From Rallus limicola (Eukaryota; Chordata; Aves; Gruiformes; Rallidae), in assembly GCA_022605955.1 (NCBI GenBank), contig JAKCOZ010000018.1, positions 876,001 through 940,000 of the forward strand: a DNA stretch of 64,000 nt, in the 5' to 3' direction. The first letter of the stretch is position 1; each line of letters starts with the position of its first letter. Of the stretch, positions 12,801 through 24,899 are shown piece after piece. The notes under the pieces are model-generated. The model worked only from the letters and a program-made list of their open reading frames with translations. It had not been told where the DNA came from and did not search any database. A program made the position numbers and the translations under genes.

Positions 12801-15800
12801 TACTCCTGAGCACAAGCAATACTTCCTTCCTCCCTCTCTCAGGATGCAAGTCCACTTCTCTGTTTGTGTTTGGGAGAAGAGGAAGGAGTCCGGCAGCTCC
12901 GTCGCCTTTTTGGGAAGGTCTGAGGCTCACGGTGAAGGTTGTTTTTCACCACTGAAATGGGGCAGCCTCTTCTCTTATCGCTGCATGGGAAGGAAGCCAG
13001 GCCAGTGTAGCCACAGCACGCACCTCTGGTGCTCGTGCTGGAACCCCAGGATTTTTCCTGCTATCAGATTACTCACGGGGGGTTGGCACTGGATCACAGA
13101 ATCACAGGGGTTGGAAGGGACCTCCAGAGCCCATGGGGTCCAACCCCCTGCCAGAGCAGGGTCCCTAGGACAGGGCACACAGGTTGGTGTCCAGACAGGG
13201 CTGGAATCTCTCCAGAGAAGGAGACTCCACACCCCCTGGGCAGCCTGGCCCAGGGCTCCCTCACCCTCACTGGGGAAAAGTTCTTCCCCAGATTGGGGTG
13301 GAACTCCCTGTGCTCCAACTTGCAGCCATTGCCCCTTGTCCTGTCCCCACAGACACTGAGAAGGGGCTGCCCATGTCCCCGTGTCCCACACTTCAGCTAT
13401 TGATACCCATTGATCAGATCCCCTCTTAACCTTTCTCAAGGTTGAACAGCCCCAGTTCTTTCAGCCTATTCCCATAGGGAAGATGCTCCTGTCCTTTAAT
13501 CATCTTCATAGCCACTCACTGGACTCTCTCCAGGAGATCCCTGTCCCTTTTATACCAAGGAGCCCAGACCTGGACACAGTATTACAGGTGGGGCCTGAGC
13601 AGGGCAGAGCAGAGGGGGAGGATCCCCTCCTGTCACCTGCTGCCCACACTTCTCCTGATGCCCCCAGGATCCCATTGTCTCTCTCAGCCCCAGGACACAC
13701 TGCTGGCTCATGGCCACCCTGTCACCCACCAGCACCCCCAGGTCCTTCTCCACAGAGCTCCTCTCCAGCAGCTCCCCCCAGCCTGTCCTGATCCCAGCAG
13801 TTTTTCCTTCCCAGGTGCCAGACTCTCCACTTGCTTTTGTTGAACCCCATCTGGTCTCTCCCTGTCCAGCTCTCCAGCCTGGCCAGGTCTCGCTGAATGG
13901 TAGCACAGTGTCCTGCCTGTCAGCCAATCCTCCCAGCTTTGGATCATTGCTGAGGGTGGATGCTATTCCTTCATCAAGGTCATCAGTGAAGTTATTAAGC
14001 AGGACTGGACCCAACACCCAGCCCTGGGGAACACCGCTAGTCACAGGTCTCCAGTCAGACTCTGCTCCACTGATCACAACCCTCTGAGCTCAGTCCCACA
14101 GCCAATTCTCAACCCACCTCACTGTCCACTCATCTATCCCATGCTCTCTCAGCTTTGCTATCAGGATGTCATGGGAGACAGTACCAAAAGCCTTGCTGAA
14201 GTCAAGGTAGATGACATCCACTGCTCTCCCTCCATCCACCCAGCCGGTGATGACATCATAGAAGGCCATGAGATTGGTCAAGCACAATCTCCCCTTGGTG
14301 AATCCATGCTGACTCCTCATGACCTTCTTTGGTGGGTAATACCCCAATACACCGTAGCACAGGTTGTCCAGGATGCTACATGAGCAAGACTGGATCCAGG
14401 CAGCTTTGCTAAGCAGGTCCACCAGTCTCTTTACTGGGACCAACAAGTGTCACTACACCTGTGGGACAGAGCTGGGCAGCCTATTTGCTCCCTGCTCTTG
14501 GCTGAAGGACCTTTAAACCTGAGAAAGGTCCTCGTTCCACCTAGGCTTTCCTTTGGTTGCTCCTTACTAGAATAAAAGGGCAGGAACAGAAAGGGAGAGA
14601 AGCAGCATGGTTCTCCCTCTAAGCAAGAGCACAGAAGACATCCAGCTCTGGAATTAGAGACCACAGCAGAAACCTCAATGAGTTCCTCTTGCTGTGGAGG
14701 AGCACGGAGGCTCCACGATGAACTTTCTGCTACAGGACGTGAGTCAGCCCAACTCTTTCAAATTGAAATGCCAGTAGAAGAGATTTTTTAGAACAAATCA
14801 ATAAAAGGAACATGCAGGAAATGTCAGGCCCAGATGGTACTCACCCCGGAGTGCTAAAGGAACTCAGATATGAAATTGCCTGGTTTATTAACTGCTGTTC
14901 GTTAACTACTGCTTCAAATGAATATGGAATCAGAGGAAGGGAAGGTAGAAATTGTGACAGGAGGCTTTAAGCACATGAAGGTGAATCAGGTGCAGGCAGG
15001 TTTCACAGAACTCATCTGCTGGGCTCGGCAGGCAGTCGAGCACCTGCTATTCAGCCAGGAACCACTGTGACATTCACAAGGCAGGGAATTGCCTCTTGAA
15101 AATGTGTTGGCATCTTTGGAAGAGGTGGGTGAGGAGTCATGGTTGAGAGAGGACACCTGAGCCTGCAGAAGAGCACCAGCCAGGCACGCAGGGGACGAGG
15201 GCCGGCCCTGCACTCACAGCCAGGTTCTGCCAGGGGCCACCAATACATGTGAAAAGCTGGGAAGTGGGGGCAGGAATAAATAATCTTCCCCAGAAAGGGA
15301 GGTCATTGGTGGAGTCCCAGAGCATCTGTTCAACACAGCAATAAATGACGTGGAGAAGTGACTGGCGTTGGTGTTGACTCCATTAAAACACCCAACGACA
15401 TGAAAGCAGAGGGGTGCTGAAGGACCTAAAAATACCATGAGCAAGGAGTGGCTGGTGGATTTCTGTGTCACCAACTGTTGGGTAATTGTCACGGGGACCA
15501 ACACGTCATGTATTGATGACTCTCCTGCCACGCAGAGGAGGGATTTGGGAGTCACCACGAACAATTTGGTAACAGCATGGGGCTTGGGCAGGGTAGGAAT
15601 GAAGAACAAACCAGGTGACCTCCTTATACCACAGATATATGGCAGATATATCCTAAGCACTGCACACAGTTCTGACCCCCACATCTCAGTAGAGATATGC
15701 TAAAACTAGCAACAGGCTGGACATGGGAGATGAGACTGGACTAGCCTGGTAGGAAGTAGGAGCCTGATGGGGCTCAAAGGGTATGTACCATCTTGAGGGG

Positions 15801-18800
15801 CTTGGCAAGGACAGCTTTCTCACTCTGCATGGACCAGGAGGCCATGAAGGGGCTCAGATCAGCATGGGAAGCAGTTCACATAGTGCACGGTTAAACTGGA
15901 CATCACCCCTACACAACAACAGAGGCCAACCTCACAAATGGGCTGAACAACAGTAGACGCCTCCATAGGAGGAAAGATCTACTGGGAGGGACTAAACACA
16001 TGAACAAATCCAACCTGAAGCTCAGCCAGTCCCTTTGGAGTAAGTTCCCTGGTACCAACAGGATAGGTCAGACCTTCCCCGCTGTCCCAAGCATCTGCCA
16101 CTGTCAGAGCCACACCAGGAGATGAGATGTCCCCCTGCATGCTGCAGGCCGGCCAGTTTTATCCTCTGAATGGGGTGTGTTGTTTGAGGATATCCCGCTG
16201 CTAGAGCCCCCCACCAGCACCAGCAAGTTCCCAGTAGTGAGGCCACCTCACCTGCCTGCGGCTCCAGCAGAGTCTCCAGCTCCTCTCCCACCAGCTGCTG
16301 CACAGAGAGGTCAAACCCGCTCTCCGAGTCGCGGTCCTCCGCCTCGCTCTCGCCGTGCCCGCTGTCCTTCGTGCTCAGGCAGTCAGCATCCAGCCCTGCA
16401 GCCCTGCCAGGAGCCAGAACACCCACGTCACACCCAGATCAAACCCGATCTATTAATTACTTTCAAGGCTGTCGTCTGTATCCCCCATAAAATGACCCAG
16501 AGGTGAGGTAGAGGTCTCCTCTCCATGCATCGTTCACACTACCAAAGGTGAGACCATTCCAGGCCCCACCAGTTAATGACTTTGGGGCTTTTTTGTTGTG
16601 TTTTGGGGTTTTTTTTAATGAGCAAAAGCACAGGGATGAGGAGTACCATGGACCCTCTGAGAACAGGCCTCAGATGGGTGCTGGGCTGCACATGGGGCTG
16701 CTCCACATTCCTGTTTCTTGACCAAGGGTTGTTTTTTTTCCCTTCTGCAGGGAGATCCTGCACAGACAGGGAAGTGCTGGCTCTTCCCTGTGTATTCAGA
16801 GGGTCTGGGTAAGGCACAAGGCAGCCCAGCCCTTCCCCAGCACAGTTCTCCCTCCCTTTCCACCCTCAGCAGATGATGATTGTGAGGAAGGTGTCAAGGG
16901 AGCAATGAAGATCTGACATCCTTGGGAGCGTTCACCCAGAGATGCCAACACCCTAGGTTAATGGGAATGCTATAAAGTTTGTTTCTGGGAATATTTTCAG
17001 CACACAGCTGGGATGTCCCAGTTCCTCTCATCCTTGTTAGCAGGGCCTCTCCCTCACCAGCCACCTGGCCCAGGGACAGACACCCTGACCTCACATCAAC
17101 AAGCAACAGCATCTCTAAAAGTCCTCAGAGCTGTGAGAAAGCTCATCCTTGTGCTGCTGCCTCCAAAGCTGGGGCCCTCCACGCTCGTGAGCCCTCCACC
17201 CCACTTGGACACATCTGTGTTCCCCCAGCAAGGATGGGCCAGTGGCTCGTGGCTGCAGGGGGGCTCAGGTGGAAGGAGCTGCCAAAGGTGCCCCAGGAAG
17301 GAGGTGAAGAGCAGCCCTAGGAGGGTCCTGGACAGCAACTGGGAGACAGGACCAGGGGACCACAGCCACCTCCAGGTGGGCAATACTGGAGGTGAGGTTT
17401 TGCCTCGTGTGCCCACTGCCCTTGGAGGCAGCAGAGAAGCAGGGGAACAGGACGCAGGGTCAGGAAGGGCAGAGCCAGCCTTACCTGCTGCCATTCTTGG
17501 CCGTGTACTTGTTTCCCCTGTGGTTTGTTTTGGGCTGGAACTGGCCCTGGTGCAGCAGGGTGAGCAGCTGGGAGATTTGCTGTAAGGCAGGAAAAGCCTG
17601 TTGAGCCCCCGGCATCGCCACTCAAGCTGCTTCCTGCCAGGACGTCCCCTTCGAGCCCCCCCCCCCCGGCCTTTTTATAGCATTTCCTCCTCCTGCAGAT
17701 GGTTCAGCACCCCCCACACCAGGGCAGAACCGAGGAGCCAGGCTGCCCACCCGGACCCTGCACCCTCTCTGCCTGTCATTCCCTGCCCACGCGCTCCCCT
17801 GGGGAAGCGAGCAGGGGGATGTCCCCTTCCCTGTGTGAAACCCACCCTCCACCCCAGCTCCCAGAGCATCCTGGTGGGCACGGGACAGCCCAGCCCGTGG
17901 TGGAGTGGTTGTTCATCCTGCCCAGCCCCTACACCTAGGGCGCCTCTGGCCAGGTTTGGGGGAAAAGACCAAGCAGAGACCACAGAGTTGCACATTCCCA
18001 CCACCCCAGGGTGTGCAGAGCCCAGGGGAGGAAGGATCTGGGGAGGATCCACACCTCTGGCAACACACGGGGCAGCTCCTACCTGCACCGGGGGCGACTC
18101 CATCGCGAACTCCCCCGTGGGGCTCTGCTCTGCCAGCGCCACCAGCGACAGCCGGACCAGGCTCCTGAGGATTTGCTGGTGGGGCTGGGGCTGCCCAAGT
18201 CCCTCAGCACCCACAGGTGACAGTGGGACATCCCCTACAGGTGCCTGTGGTGGCTTCACCAAGCTGCTGCAGTGCAGCGACGCATCCGGCGGGCTCGCAG
18301 CCTCTTTCACTGGATTCTTTGGTCTGTGGGGCTGGCAGGGCCGGCGCTGCAGGATGGGCAGGCTGAAGGTCCCCTGCTGCTCATCCGAGTCTTTTTGGGT
18401 CCTCTGATTTCTCAGGGTCCTGTAGAGAGTGGGGGTGAGGTGGAGGGGAGCCTGTGGGGAGTCCCCTGGCGCAGGGGCAGTAGCGCCAGGCAGATCCTCC
18501 TGGCAGGGACGGGGGGGCTCAGCCTCCCGGGGCCGGCCCCGGAGCAGCGGGACGAGGTGGATGTCTGTCTTCTGGATCTGCCTATGGGGCTTCTTGAGGT
18601 GCTGCTGCCTGCGGGCATCCTCTGCCTCCCTGCAGTTGTAGGCCATGCCGTCCTTCTTCTCCTTCTTACGTAAAGACAGGGTTAAAGCCAGCAGGAGAAG
18701 GCACCCACCCAGGAGAGCAGCCAGGCAGATCACAACCACCACTGATGGGCTCAGCCACCCGGGATCCTGAGCTGAGATCTTGGAGAATGCCCCGTGATGC

Positions 18801-20884
18801 CGGAAAACTACACGGACCCGTGCGAGGGTGTGCAGGGGGATGTCCCCTCCATCACTCACCTGGACCACCAGCTCCCGCTCACTGCCAGCAAGGCTGCTGG
18901 CATTGCTGGCATTGAGGAAGACCTGCCCCAAGAGAGGGTCCAGGATGAAGAGCCCAGCATCATCCCCACCCACCAGGTCATACCGAAGAGCCCCATTGAT
19001 GCCAGAGTCCACATCCCTGGCCACGATGGTGAAGAGGAAGGGAGCACCCACACATGACACGAGTGATGCATTGGTCAGCCCAGCAGTCCCTGGGGTGCTT
19101 CCATTACCAGAGACCACCCAGAAGCACCCTGTCTCTGCATTGACCAGGACAGAGAGCATGGCCACGCCTCCCACCAGTGCCGGTGCGGTGATGATGGGCG
19201 CGTTGTCATTCCGGTCAAGCACAGCCAGCCTGACAGAGATGTTGGATGCCAACTTGGGGTGCCCACCATCCTCCGCGGTCACCAGGAACTCCAGGCTCCT
19301 CACCTGCTCATAATCGAAAGCTTGGAGGGCAAAAACATCCCCTGTGGTGGGGTCGATCGAGATGAGACCCAAAGCAGAGGAGTCCAGGATACTGTAGGTG
19401 ATTTTCCCATTGAAACCCAGGTCAGGGTCAGTGGCCCGGATGGTGAGCAAGAAGGCAGGTGCTTCGCTGTTCTCAGCCACGGCAACCTCGTATGTGGCCT
19501 TCTCAAAGGAGGGAGCGTTGTCATTGACATCGCTGATGCAGATCGTGAGGTGCTTCAGCACGGCCAAGGAGAAGTCTCCATGGTCCCGCACCACCAGCGT
19601 TAGGTTGTACTCAGCACGCAGCTCTCTGTCCAGCGTGGCATTGGTCATCAGCACATAGCTGTGGCTGTTGGTCCTCTTCAGTCGGAAGTGCTCGTACCCT
19701 TGACTGAGGGAGCAATGCACTTGCCCGTTGCTCCCTGAATCGGGGTCGCTGGCCGTCACCAGAGCCACGAAGCTGTCTTTGGGGAGGGCTTCAGAGAGCA
19801 CAGGCGCCCGCGTGGCCCAGGTGACATGGACATCAGGAGCATTGTCATTGACATCCAGGACTTTGACCAGGATCTTGCAGTGCGCTGGGATGGGGTTGGC
19901 ACCCAGATCCCGAGCTTGCACATCCAGCTCATAGGCATGAGTTTCCTCATAGTCCAGCGGGCGCTTCAGCGTGATGCTGCCTGTGCGGACATCGATGCCG
20001 AAAGCACTCAGCACCTCTGGGGGCGCGTGCCTGCTCAGGCTGTACTCAATCTCCCCGTTGGGGCCCTGGTCTGGGTCGGTAGCTGTGACTGTCACGAGGA
20101 GGGTCCCAGGCAGAGCATCCTCCCGAACCTCTACGGTCAAAGAGCTCTCTGCAAAGACGGGGCTGTTGTCATTGGAGTCAAGGACGATGACTTTAATTAA
20201 AGTGGTACCTGATTTCGGCGGCTCCCCATGGTCAGTGGCTGTCAGCACCAGGTCGAAGGAAGAGTGCAGCTCCCGGTCCACTTCTTTAACCACGACAAGC
20301 TCGGCATGCCTCGTCCCATCGGAGCTGGAGACAACCTCCAGAGCAAAGTGCTCGCTGCGGGAGAGGGCGTAGGAGCAGCGAGCGTTGGAGCCAGCGTCAG
20401 CATCCAGGGCTCGGTCCAGCGGGATCCGCGTCCGCAGGGATGCGCTCTCAGACATCTCCAGCTCCAGCTCGGGTGTGGGGAACCGCGGCGCGTTGTCGTT
20501 GATGTCCAGCACTTGCACCTCCACATGAACGAGAGCCAGGTTTTGGGCCGCCAGCACATCGAATGAGACCCAGCAGGGATCGCTGTGCCGGCACAGCTGC
20601 TCCCTGTCCACCCGCCCGGCCGTGCTGAGCGCCCCATCCCGGCTCCCCACGTGCAGCGGGAACCTCCCGGGGGTGTCCATCAGCTGGAAGGCCTCCGCCG
20701 TTTCACCGTTCTCACCCCCCTCAAAGTGTTCGGCCAGCGTCCCTATCACCGTTCCCAGTGGCACCTCTTCGAACACCCGGTACTGCACGGTGAACGTGGC
20801 CACCTCCTGCGCATCGGCGGAGAGGAAGAGGTACCACCACCACAGGGCTGGGAGATGGAAAGCGGAGCGGCTCAGCAGCAGCAT
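9898..20884 (-). CDS. PCDH12: PCDH12 (protocadherin-12 / VE-cadherin-2), complete, four coding exons
   Basis: A homophilic, calcium-dependent adhesion protein of endothelial junctions. Coding exons in transcript order: 20884-18083, 17579-17485, 16403-16252 and 10262-9898. Together they give 3414 bases and 1137 residues (human 1184), all frames agreeing across canonical sites. The start chosen gives a signal peptide (residues 1-25, [11 protein letters not shown]). In-frame ATGs upstream at 20992 and 21058 would bury it. Six cadherin repeats follow, with linker motifs LDINDNAP (127), LDSNDNSP (235), LDVNDNAP (343), SDVNDNAP (451) and LDRNDNAP (557); EC6 ends near 695. The membrane segment is about 714-738, then [16 protein letters not shown]. 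The cytoplasmic tail keeps family blocks: [54 protein letters not shown] and [12 protein letters not shown]. It converges with DELE1, as in mammals. Confidence 0.97.
11674..11900 (-). mobile_element. CR1 retrotransposon 3' fragment
   Basis: Minus orientation. It starts with the 3' end (tcatagaattgccttggttg, then gaagggaccctttagtccga) and continues through ccaccactaaaccatgtccc and ccctgggcagcccgttccaa, all typical of CR1. About 0.2 kb remains. Confidence 0.85.
12009..12190 (+). repeat. G-rich minisatellite, about nine units of GGTAGAAG plus G-runs
   Basis: About nine copies of the core ggtagaagg, each followed by a run of 7-14 G, with a period of roughly 18-23 bases. Run length varies between copies; one unit carries a C inside the run and one has a doubled ggtaggtaga. 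On the + strand the G-runs suit G-quadruplex formation. In the PCDH12 transcript, which is the - strand, the same tract reads as C-runs. Confidence 0.95.
13092..14450 (-). mobile_element. CR1 LINE, 5'-truncated, with reverse-transcriptase remnants
   Basis: Minus orientation, from the 3' end (gaatcacaggggttggaagg at 13098) to about 14450. The minus strand encodes reverse-transcriptase pieces in two frames: 14446-14090 contains QHGFTKG.LCLTNL and [18 protein letters not shown], and 14077-13550 contains [18 protein letters not shown], then [14 protein letters not shown]. The catalytic FADD motif expected between STLS and KLGG is gone, and a frame break lies near 14080. The copy is therefore inactive, although it is one of the better preserved in the window. 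Confidence 0.92.
14770..15720 (+). mobile_element. Old CR1-like LINE remnant, plus orientation
   Basis: The segment near 14825-14880 reads [18 protein letters not shown], close to the CR1 ORF2 phrase around 'GPDGIHPRVLKEL'. Near 15300-15350 the text gtggagtcccagagcatctg and aataaatgacgtggagaagt resembles the GVPQ...NDLE block. There are many stops and indels. The boundaries are approximate. Confidence 0.5.
16404..17484 (-). other. PCDH12 intron 2
   Basis: A 1.08 kb intron between the exons encoding [17 protein letters not shown]...NGS and [11 protein letters not shown]. Its donor is GTAAGG at 17484 and its acceptor is ctcctggcag ending at 16404. Nothing recognisable is inside apart from short T- and G-rich runs. 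The exon junction completes an AGG arginine codon. Confidence 0.75.
17580..18082 (-). other. PCDH12 intron 1
   Basis: A 0.5 kb intron following the large first exon. The donor GTAGGA comes directly after the codons for PPVQ and the acceptor ctgccttacag precedes QISQLL; both exons meet in phase 0. The first-exon frame stays open through the intron for another 193 codons to about 17675, so retention would give a different tail. A C-run lies at 17656-17667. Confidence 0.75.
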
Positions 20885-22326
20885 GCTGCTGGCAAACCCC
20901 ACTGTCTCGCTGCCCCGGCACGCTGCCCTGGGCTTGCTCGCCTGCCGCCGCGTCCCCCAACGGTCCTTACAGCGATCGCACCTCCTCGGCATCCTCTCCC
21001 AGCTCCAAGCCCCATTGGCAGCAGCCACCACTTGGAAAGGAGGAGAAATCACGAGCAAGTCTGACAGGTGTCCCTCACCCTGCCATCGCCGGGGGATGGC
21101 CAGGAGAGCCAGCAGCTCCCGGGGCTGAAGTGCTCAGCCCGGAGCAGAGGGGACTGTCACCACCGCAGCTCCAGCCGGGGGTCAGCGTCTGGCCAGGCCG
21201 GGAGGTGGACCAGCCGTGTTTCCTATGGAAACCCCACCTACAGGAAAAGGGAGGATGGGGCTGGTACAATGCCTGGGCGGGGTGGGGAAGCCTGCTGCCC
21301 AGCTGCAGGAGAGGAAGGTGTGAAAGCACCCTTGGTTTCCAACCCACAGGCACCATCACTGCTGCCACCTGCACAACGCACCTTACAGGAGGTGAGATTC
21401 ACGCAGACAGACCCTGATCCCCTCACCAAGCCTCGCCCTCGCTGCAGGGAGGTGCCTGCAAGGACCAGTGATGAGGATGGACTCCTCCAGTGCCACCCCC
21501 CAGGCTCGGTCCCCACACCGACAGATGTTTTTTATTACTCTGATTTATTTTCAGTGTGTGCAAATCCCAGGTGTGACCCCCAGTCCCTGCTCTGCCTCTT
21601 GCTGCCTGTTGGGAGGGCAGCACGCCCACGTCACCCTGTCCAGCACACGGCCTTTGGTTACATCCCTGATATGTTGTCATCTGCACACACCAAAATGGGT
21701 TCATGACTCACAGGGAGAGCTGCCACATCAAACAAGTGGGCACGAGGGAAGAAAGGAGGCTCTGGAGATGTGAGCTGTGTCCTGTCTGACCTCTCCTCAT
21801 CCCCTACGTCCATCCGTACGTCCTGGCCAGCTCCCCTGTCTTGGCACACGCACTATCCCCAGCTCAGCTCTGCTTTGACTTCCCCTCAGCTCAGCGCTGA
21901 TTTCACACCACCAAACCCCTGCTTTGCCTTATTTCAGCATCCTAACCTGACACCACAGAGCCTGAAGTTCCATGCATTCCTCACGAGCAGGCAGGGGACC
22001 GGGCAAGGGACACTGGCTGCTGGCAGAACTCAGTGACACCACTCTGGGCTGTACTTTGGCAGCTGAGGGCATCCAGGACAGAGAAGGTGACTGCAGAAGT
22101 TTCCTTGGCTGCTGCGGAAAGCAGATCATCCTTGTGGTATGGTTGAAGTCCCACCAGCCACATCATCCCCATCATGTCAAACAGGCAGCCTCCAGCAGCT
22201 GCTCTGGAGCACCCATGGCCACCTCTCTCTTCCTCCCTCAGCTTTGCCAGCCTTTCTGGGCTCCCCATACAGCATCCCCCCACATTCAGCATATTCCCAT
22301 CCATCTCAGAGCTCTGATTTTCCCAG

Positions 22327-22480
22327 TTCATAGACTGGTTCGGGTGGGAAGTGACCTCAGAGCCCCCACAGCCATGGGCAGGTACAGCCCCCACCCCAGC
22401 CCAGGGTGCCCAAAGCCTCATCCAACCCAGCCTAGAACCCTGCCAGGGATTCAGGGGCAGCCCCAGGGAGCATTGAGGGT
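22327..22480 (-). mobile_element. Short CR1 3' fragment
   Basis: Minus orientation. It begins with ttcatagactggttcgggtg and continues through agcccagggtgcccaaagcc and tcatccaacccagcctagaa. About 150 bases remain. It is diverged but the CR1 text is clear, and it closely resembles the copy at 52.6 kb. Confidence 0.8.
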
Positions 22481-24899
22481 CCCCATCGCCTGCCTCCCTC
22501 CCCATTTCCCCACTCTCATCACTTACCTTTGATTACAGCAAATTTTAACACCACAACAAGCAGAAAAAGCAACCCCCCCCCCCCCCAGCACCAACCAGCC
22601 ATCTCACCCCAGAGGGGAAGAGGGGGGCGGGTTAGTGCCACCACTCAGCACACGGAGAGGAAGGGCCAGCGCTGCTCAGCCATGGTGGAGGGTGGCAGGA
22701 GACCTGGTGCTATTCCTGGGCTCAGCCCCAGCTCCAGGTGACCTTTGCCAAGTCATTTCCCTGCTTTGTGCTCTGGCTTCCTCCTGCGCTGAGCCGAGCC
22801 GGCCCGGGGGCTCTCCCGGAGGGATGCGCTCCCGCTTGCCCCTGGAGCTGCGGCTGGAGAAGCGGATGTCTCCCGGCTTGTGCTCCACTTTTGGGTGTGT
22901 GGGTAGGTGCTTCCTTCTGGGGGGAGGGTGTGCCATCCTTCCACCTCCCTTACGCCTTTCTCTTCCAGGGATGGGGAGGAAGAGAAGAGCCACACCAAGC
23001 TACCACCGAGGGAAGGAATCAGCATTATCCCTGAGAACCATGGGGCACAAGACACATCCTTCTCCCCACGTGCCCCATGTTCAGCCCACCACGGTGGTAC
23101 TGGGAGGTATATTCCCCCCCCAACACCAGTACCCATGTGTGCTGGGCCCTGCTCACAGCAGTTCCCATCCCACCTGCCCCTTTGGGCTCCTGCAGCCCCA
23201 AATCACTCCCTTTTCTCCCCAAAGGCAGGGAGACAGATGGGGATTGAAGCGCCAGCTCGCTCAGCCACCCAAGGGAAGAGCTGCTGTGACCATCCCAGTG
23301 CCAGGAGAAGTCACTGTCATCATGCCAAGTGCTGTGACCCCCTCTCAAGCACTGTCCCCCCCACCAGCCAGGGTGTCCCCCAGCACCAGTGACAAATATG
23401 GACTTGCCAGGAGAAGAGGAGCTGGAAGAGCTCGTGCACTGATTATTGTGATGCTTCAGGAATAGAGCCCTGTGGACCAAACCTGCAGCCCCGAGCCGTG
23501 GGCAGCGTGCAGGGAGGGTGGCTGTGGGGCCACCCCAAAGCCTGGCTGAGCCACAAACTGCATCTTGGTGGCAGATGGGCAAAGTGACACCAACAGAGGA
23601 ACTCAGAGAGAAACCCAGGGCTGAGCAGAGACTCACCAGAAGCGCCGGTGGTAAAATAAGATTGGGTGCTAAAAACAACACACCTCTCCTGCTTCCTGTT
23701 CACACACAGGCAGGGTTCCAGCACGCAGGTGCTCCGAGACCTTCACAGACTGTTGTCTCTATGAACAGAAAACGTCTCCCCTAGGAAGCTGCCTGCATCT
23801 AAACCCTCTCATTTAGACCCCATCAGCAGTGTCGGTTCCATTCAGTCATTGAGGAGGTGTCAGTCAGCGCTGTGGGATGCTGATAATGCCCCAAGCAGGT
23901 GTAGATGCCACTTCCATGGTGAGAAAGCCCAACTCCTCTGAAGCCCAGCTGCTCTCCAGGCTCCAGTGTGAGACATAGACACCAGGGACACCCCAACCTC
24001 CCGGGGGGGCGGAGCTGTACCCAAGGCACTGTACATTCGCCGTCCATCACATGGTGTGAGGTCCCCATCGCCTGCCTCCCATCCCAATTCCCTGGCCATG
24101 TCATTTTGAGCTCTGCTGCACAGCTGGAGCTTTTAAAATTCTGTTTGTCACCATGGTCTGTCTGGGTGTTAGCTGGGGACCACACGCTGCGATGCCCATC
24201 GTGGGCAGGGTGCACAGGGCCACATGAAAATGAGAAGGGAAGAGACAGTTATTTTCCAAATTTAATAACGAGGAGCAACTACAAGATGAAAGGAGTTCAG
24301 GATGAGCACCACCAAAGACATAGCAAGATTTGGCCTCATTAGGGTGCTCAGGGCTCACTGTGGACTGCGCAGGGCAGCGTGACCTGGTCTCATCTCTGCT
24401 CTACAGCTGCTCCGTGGCGTGGGAAGCGATGTCTGCGGGTCAGGACACCGAGGCCACAGACAACAGGATGCACCCCGAGGTGGGAAGCTCTCACCCAGGC
24501 TCAGCTCCGTACCTCAGAGCGCCATCCTCCGGCAAACCGAGGTGCAGCAGGGAAAAGCAGGGCTGCTTTGCCCTCACCCCTGTGCTCATGCTTTCTCTCC
24601 TCAGCTGTCCCATTTTTCAGCCCGGGGAAGTCAGGCTTTGCTTCCCTAGAAGCATCGCTCCCTTTTCAGTGGAAATAAAACCTATTTTCTCAGCCCAGCC
24701 CTGTGTGTTAGATGTTGCAGGAGCTGGGTACTGATGCACACAGTGGCCCAGCACCTTCCCCATCCTCAGCTGCCTGCGGGGATCAGGGAGGCTCTTGGGG
24801 GACCCTTCTCAGGGGGAGGGTAACGGGTCACCCCCTCACACCCAGCAGCCAGCGCAGGCACTGCGAGAGGCGGCCGGACCCGCTCTGGGGGGAGCCAGA

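Larger units (their letters stand above)
10263..16251 (-). other. PCDH12 intron 3 (6 kb), repeat-rich
   Basis: This intron separates the exon ending ...LLEPQA from the final exon beginning [13 protein letters not shown]. It holds a short CR1 (about 11674-11900), a G-rich minisatellite (about 12009-12190), a 1.36 kb CR1 with reverse-transcriptase frames (about 13092-14450) and an older CR1 in the other orientation (about 14770-15720). The parts 10263-11670, 12190-13090 and 15720-16251 show nothing recognisable. Confidence 0.75.

Noticed and set aside
13092..14450. Treating the reverse-transcriptase frames as a retrovirus
   Set aside because: The text and 3' end are CR1 (a non-LTR LINE). No LTRs, gag or env-like frames are present.
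17601..18407. A 268-codon + strand open frame
   Set aside because: It lies antisense to PCDH12 exon 1 and intron 1. The minus strand there is clearly coding (conserved tail motifs), so the + frame is a shadow.
22635..23465. A 276-codon + strand open frame in the PCDH12-SMIM33 interval
   Set aside because: The composition is Pro/Ser/Arg-rich, it overlaps a 218-codon frame on the other strand, and it has no recognisable domain or splice support. It looks like chance in GC-rich DNA.
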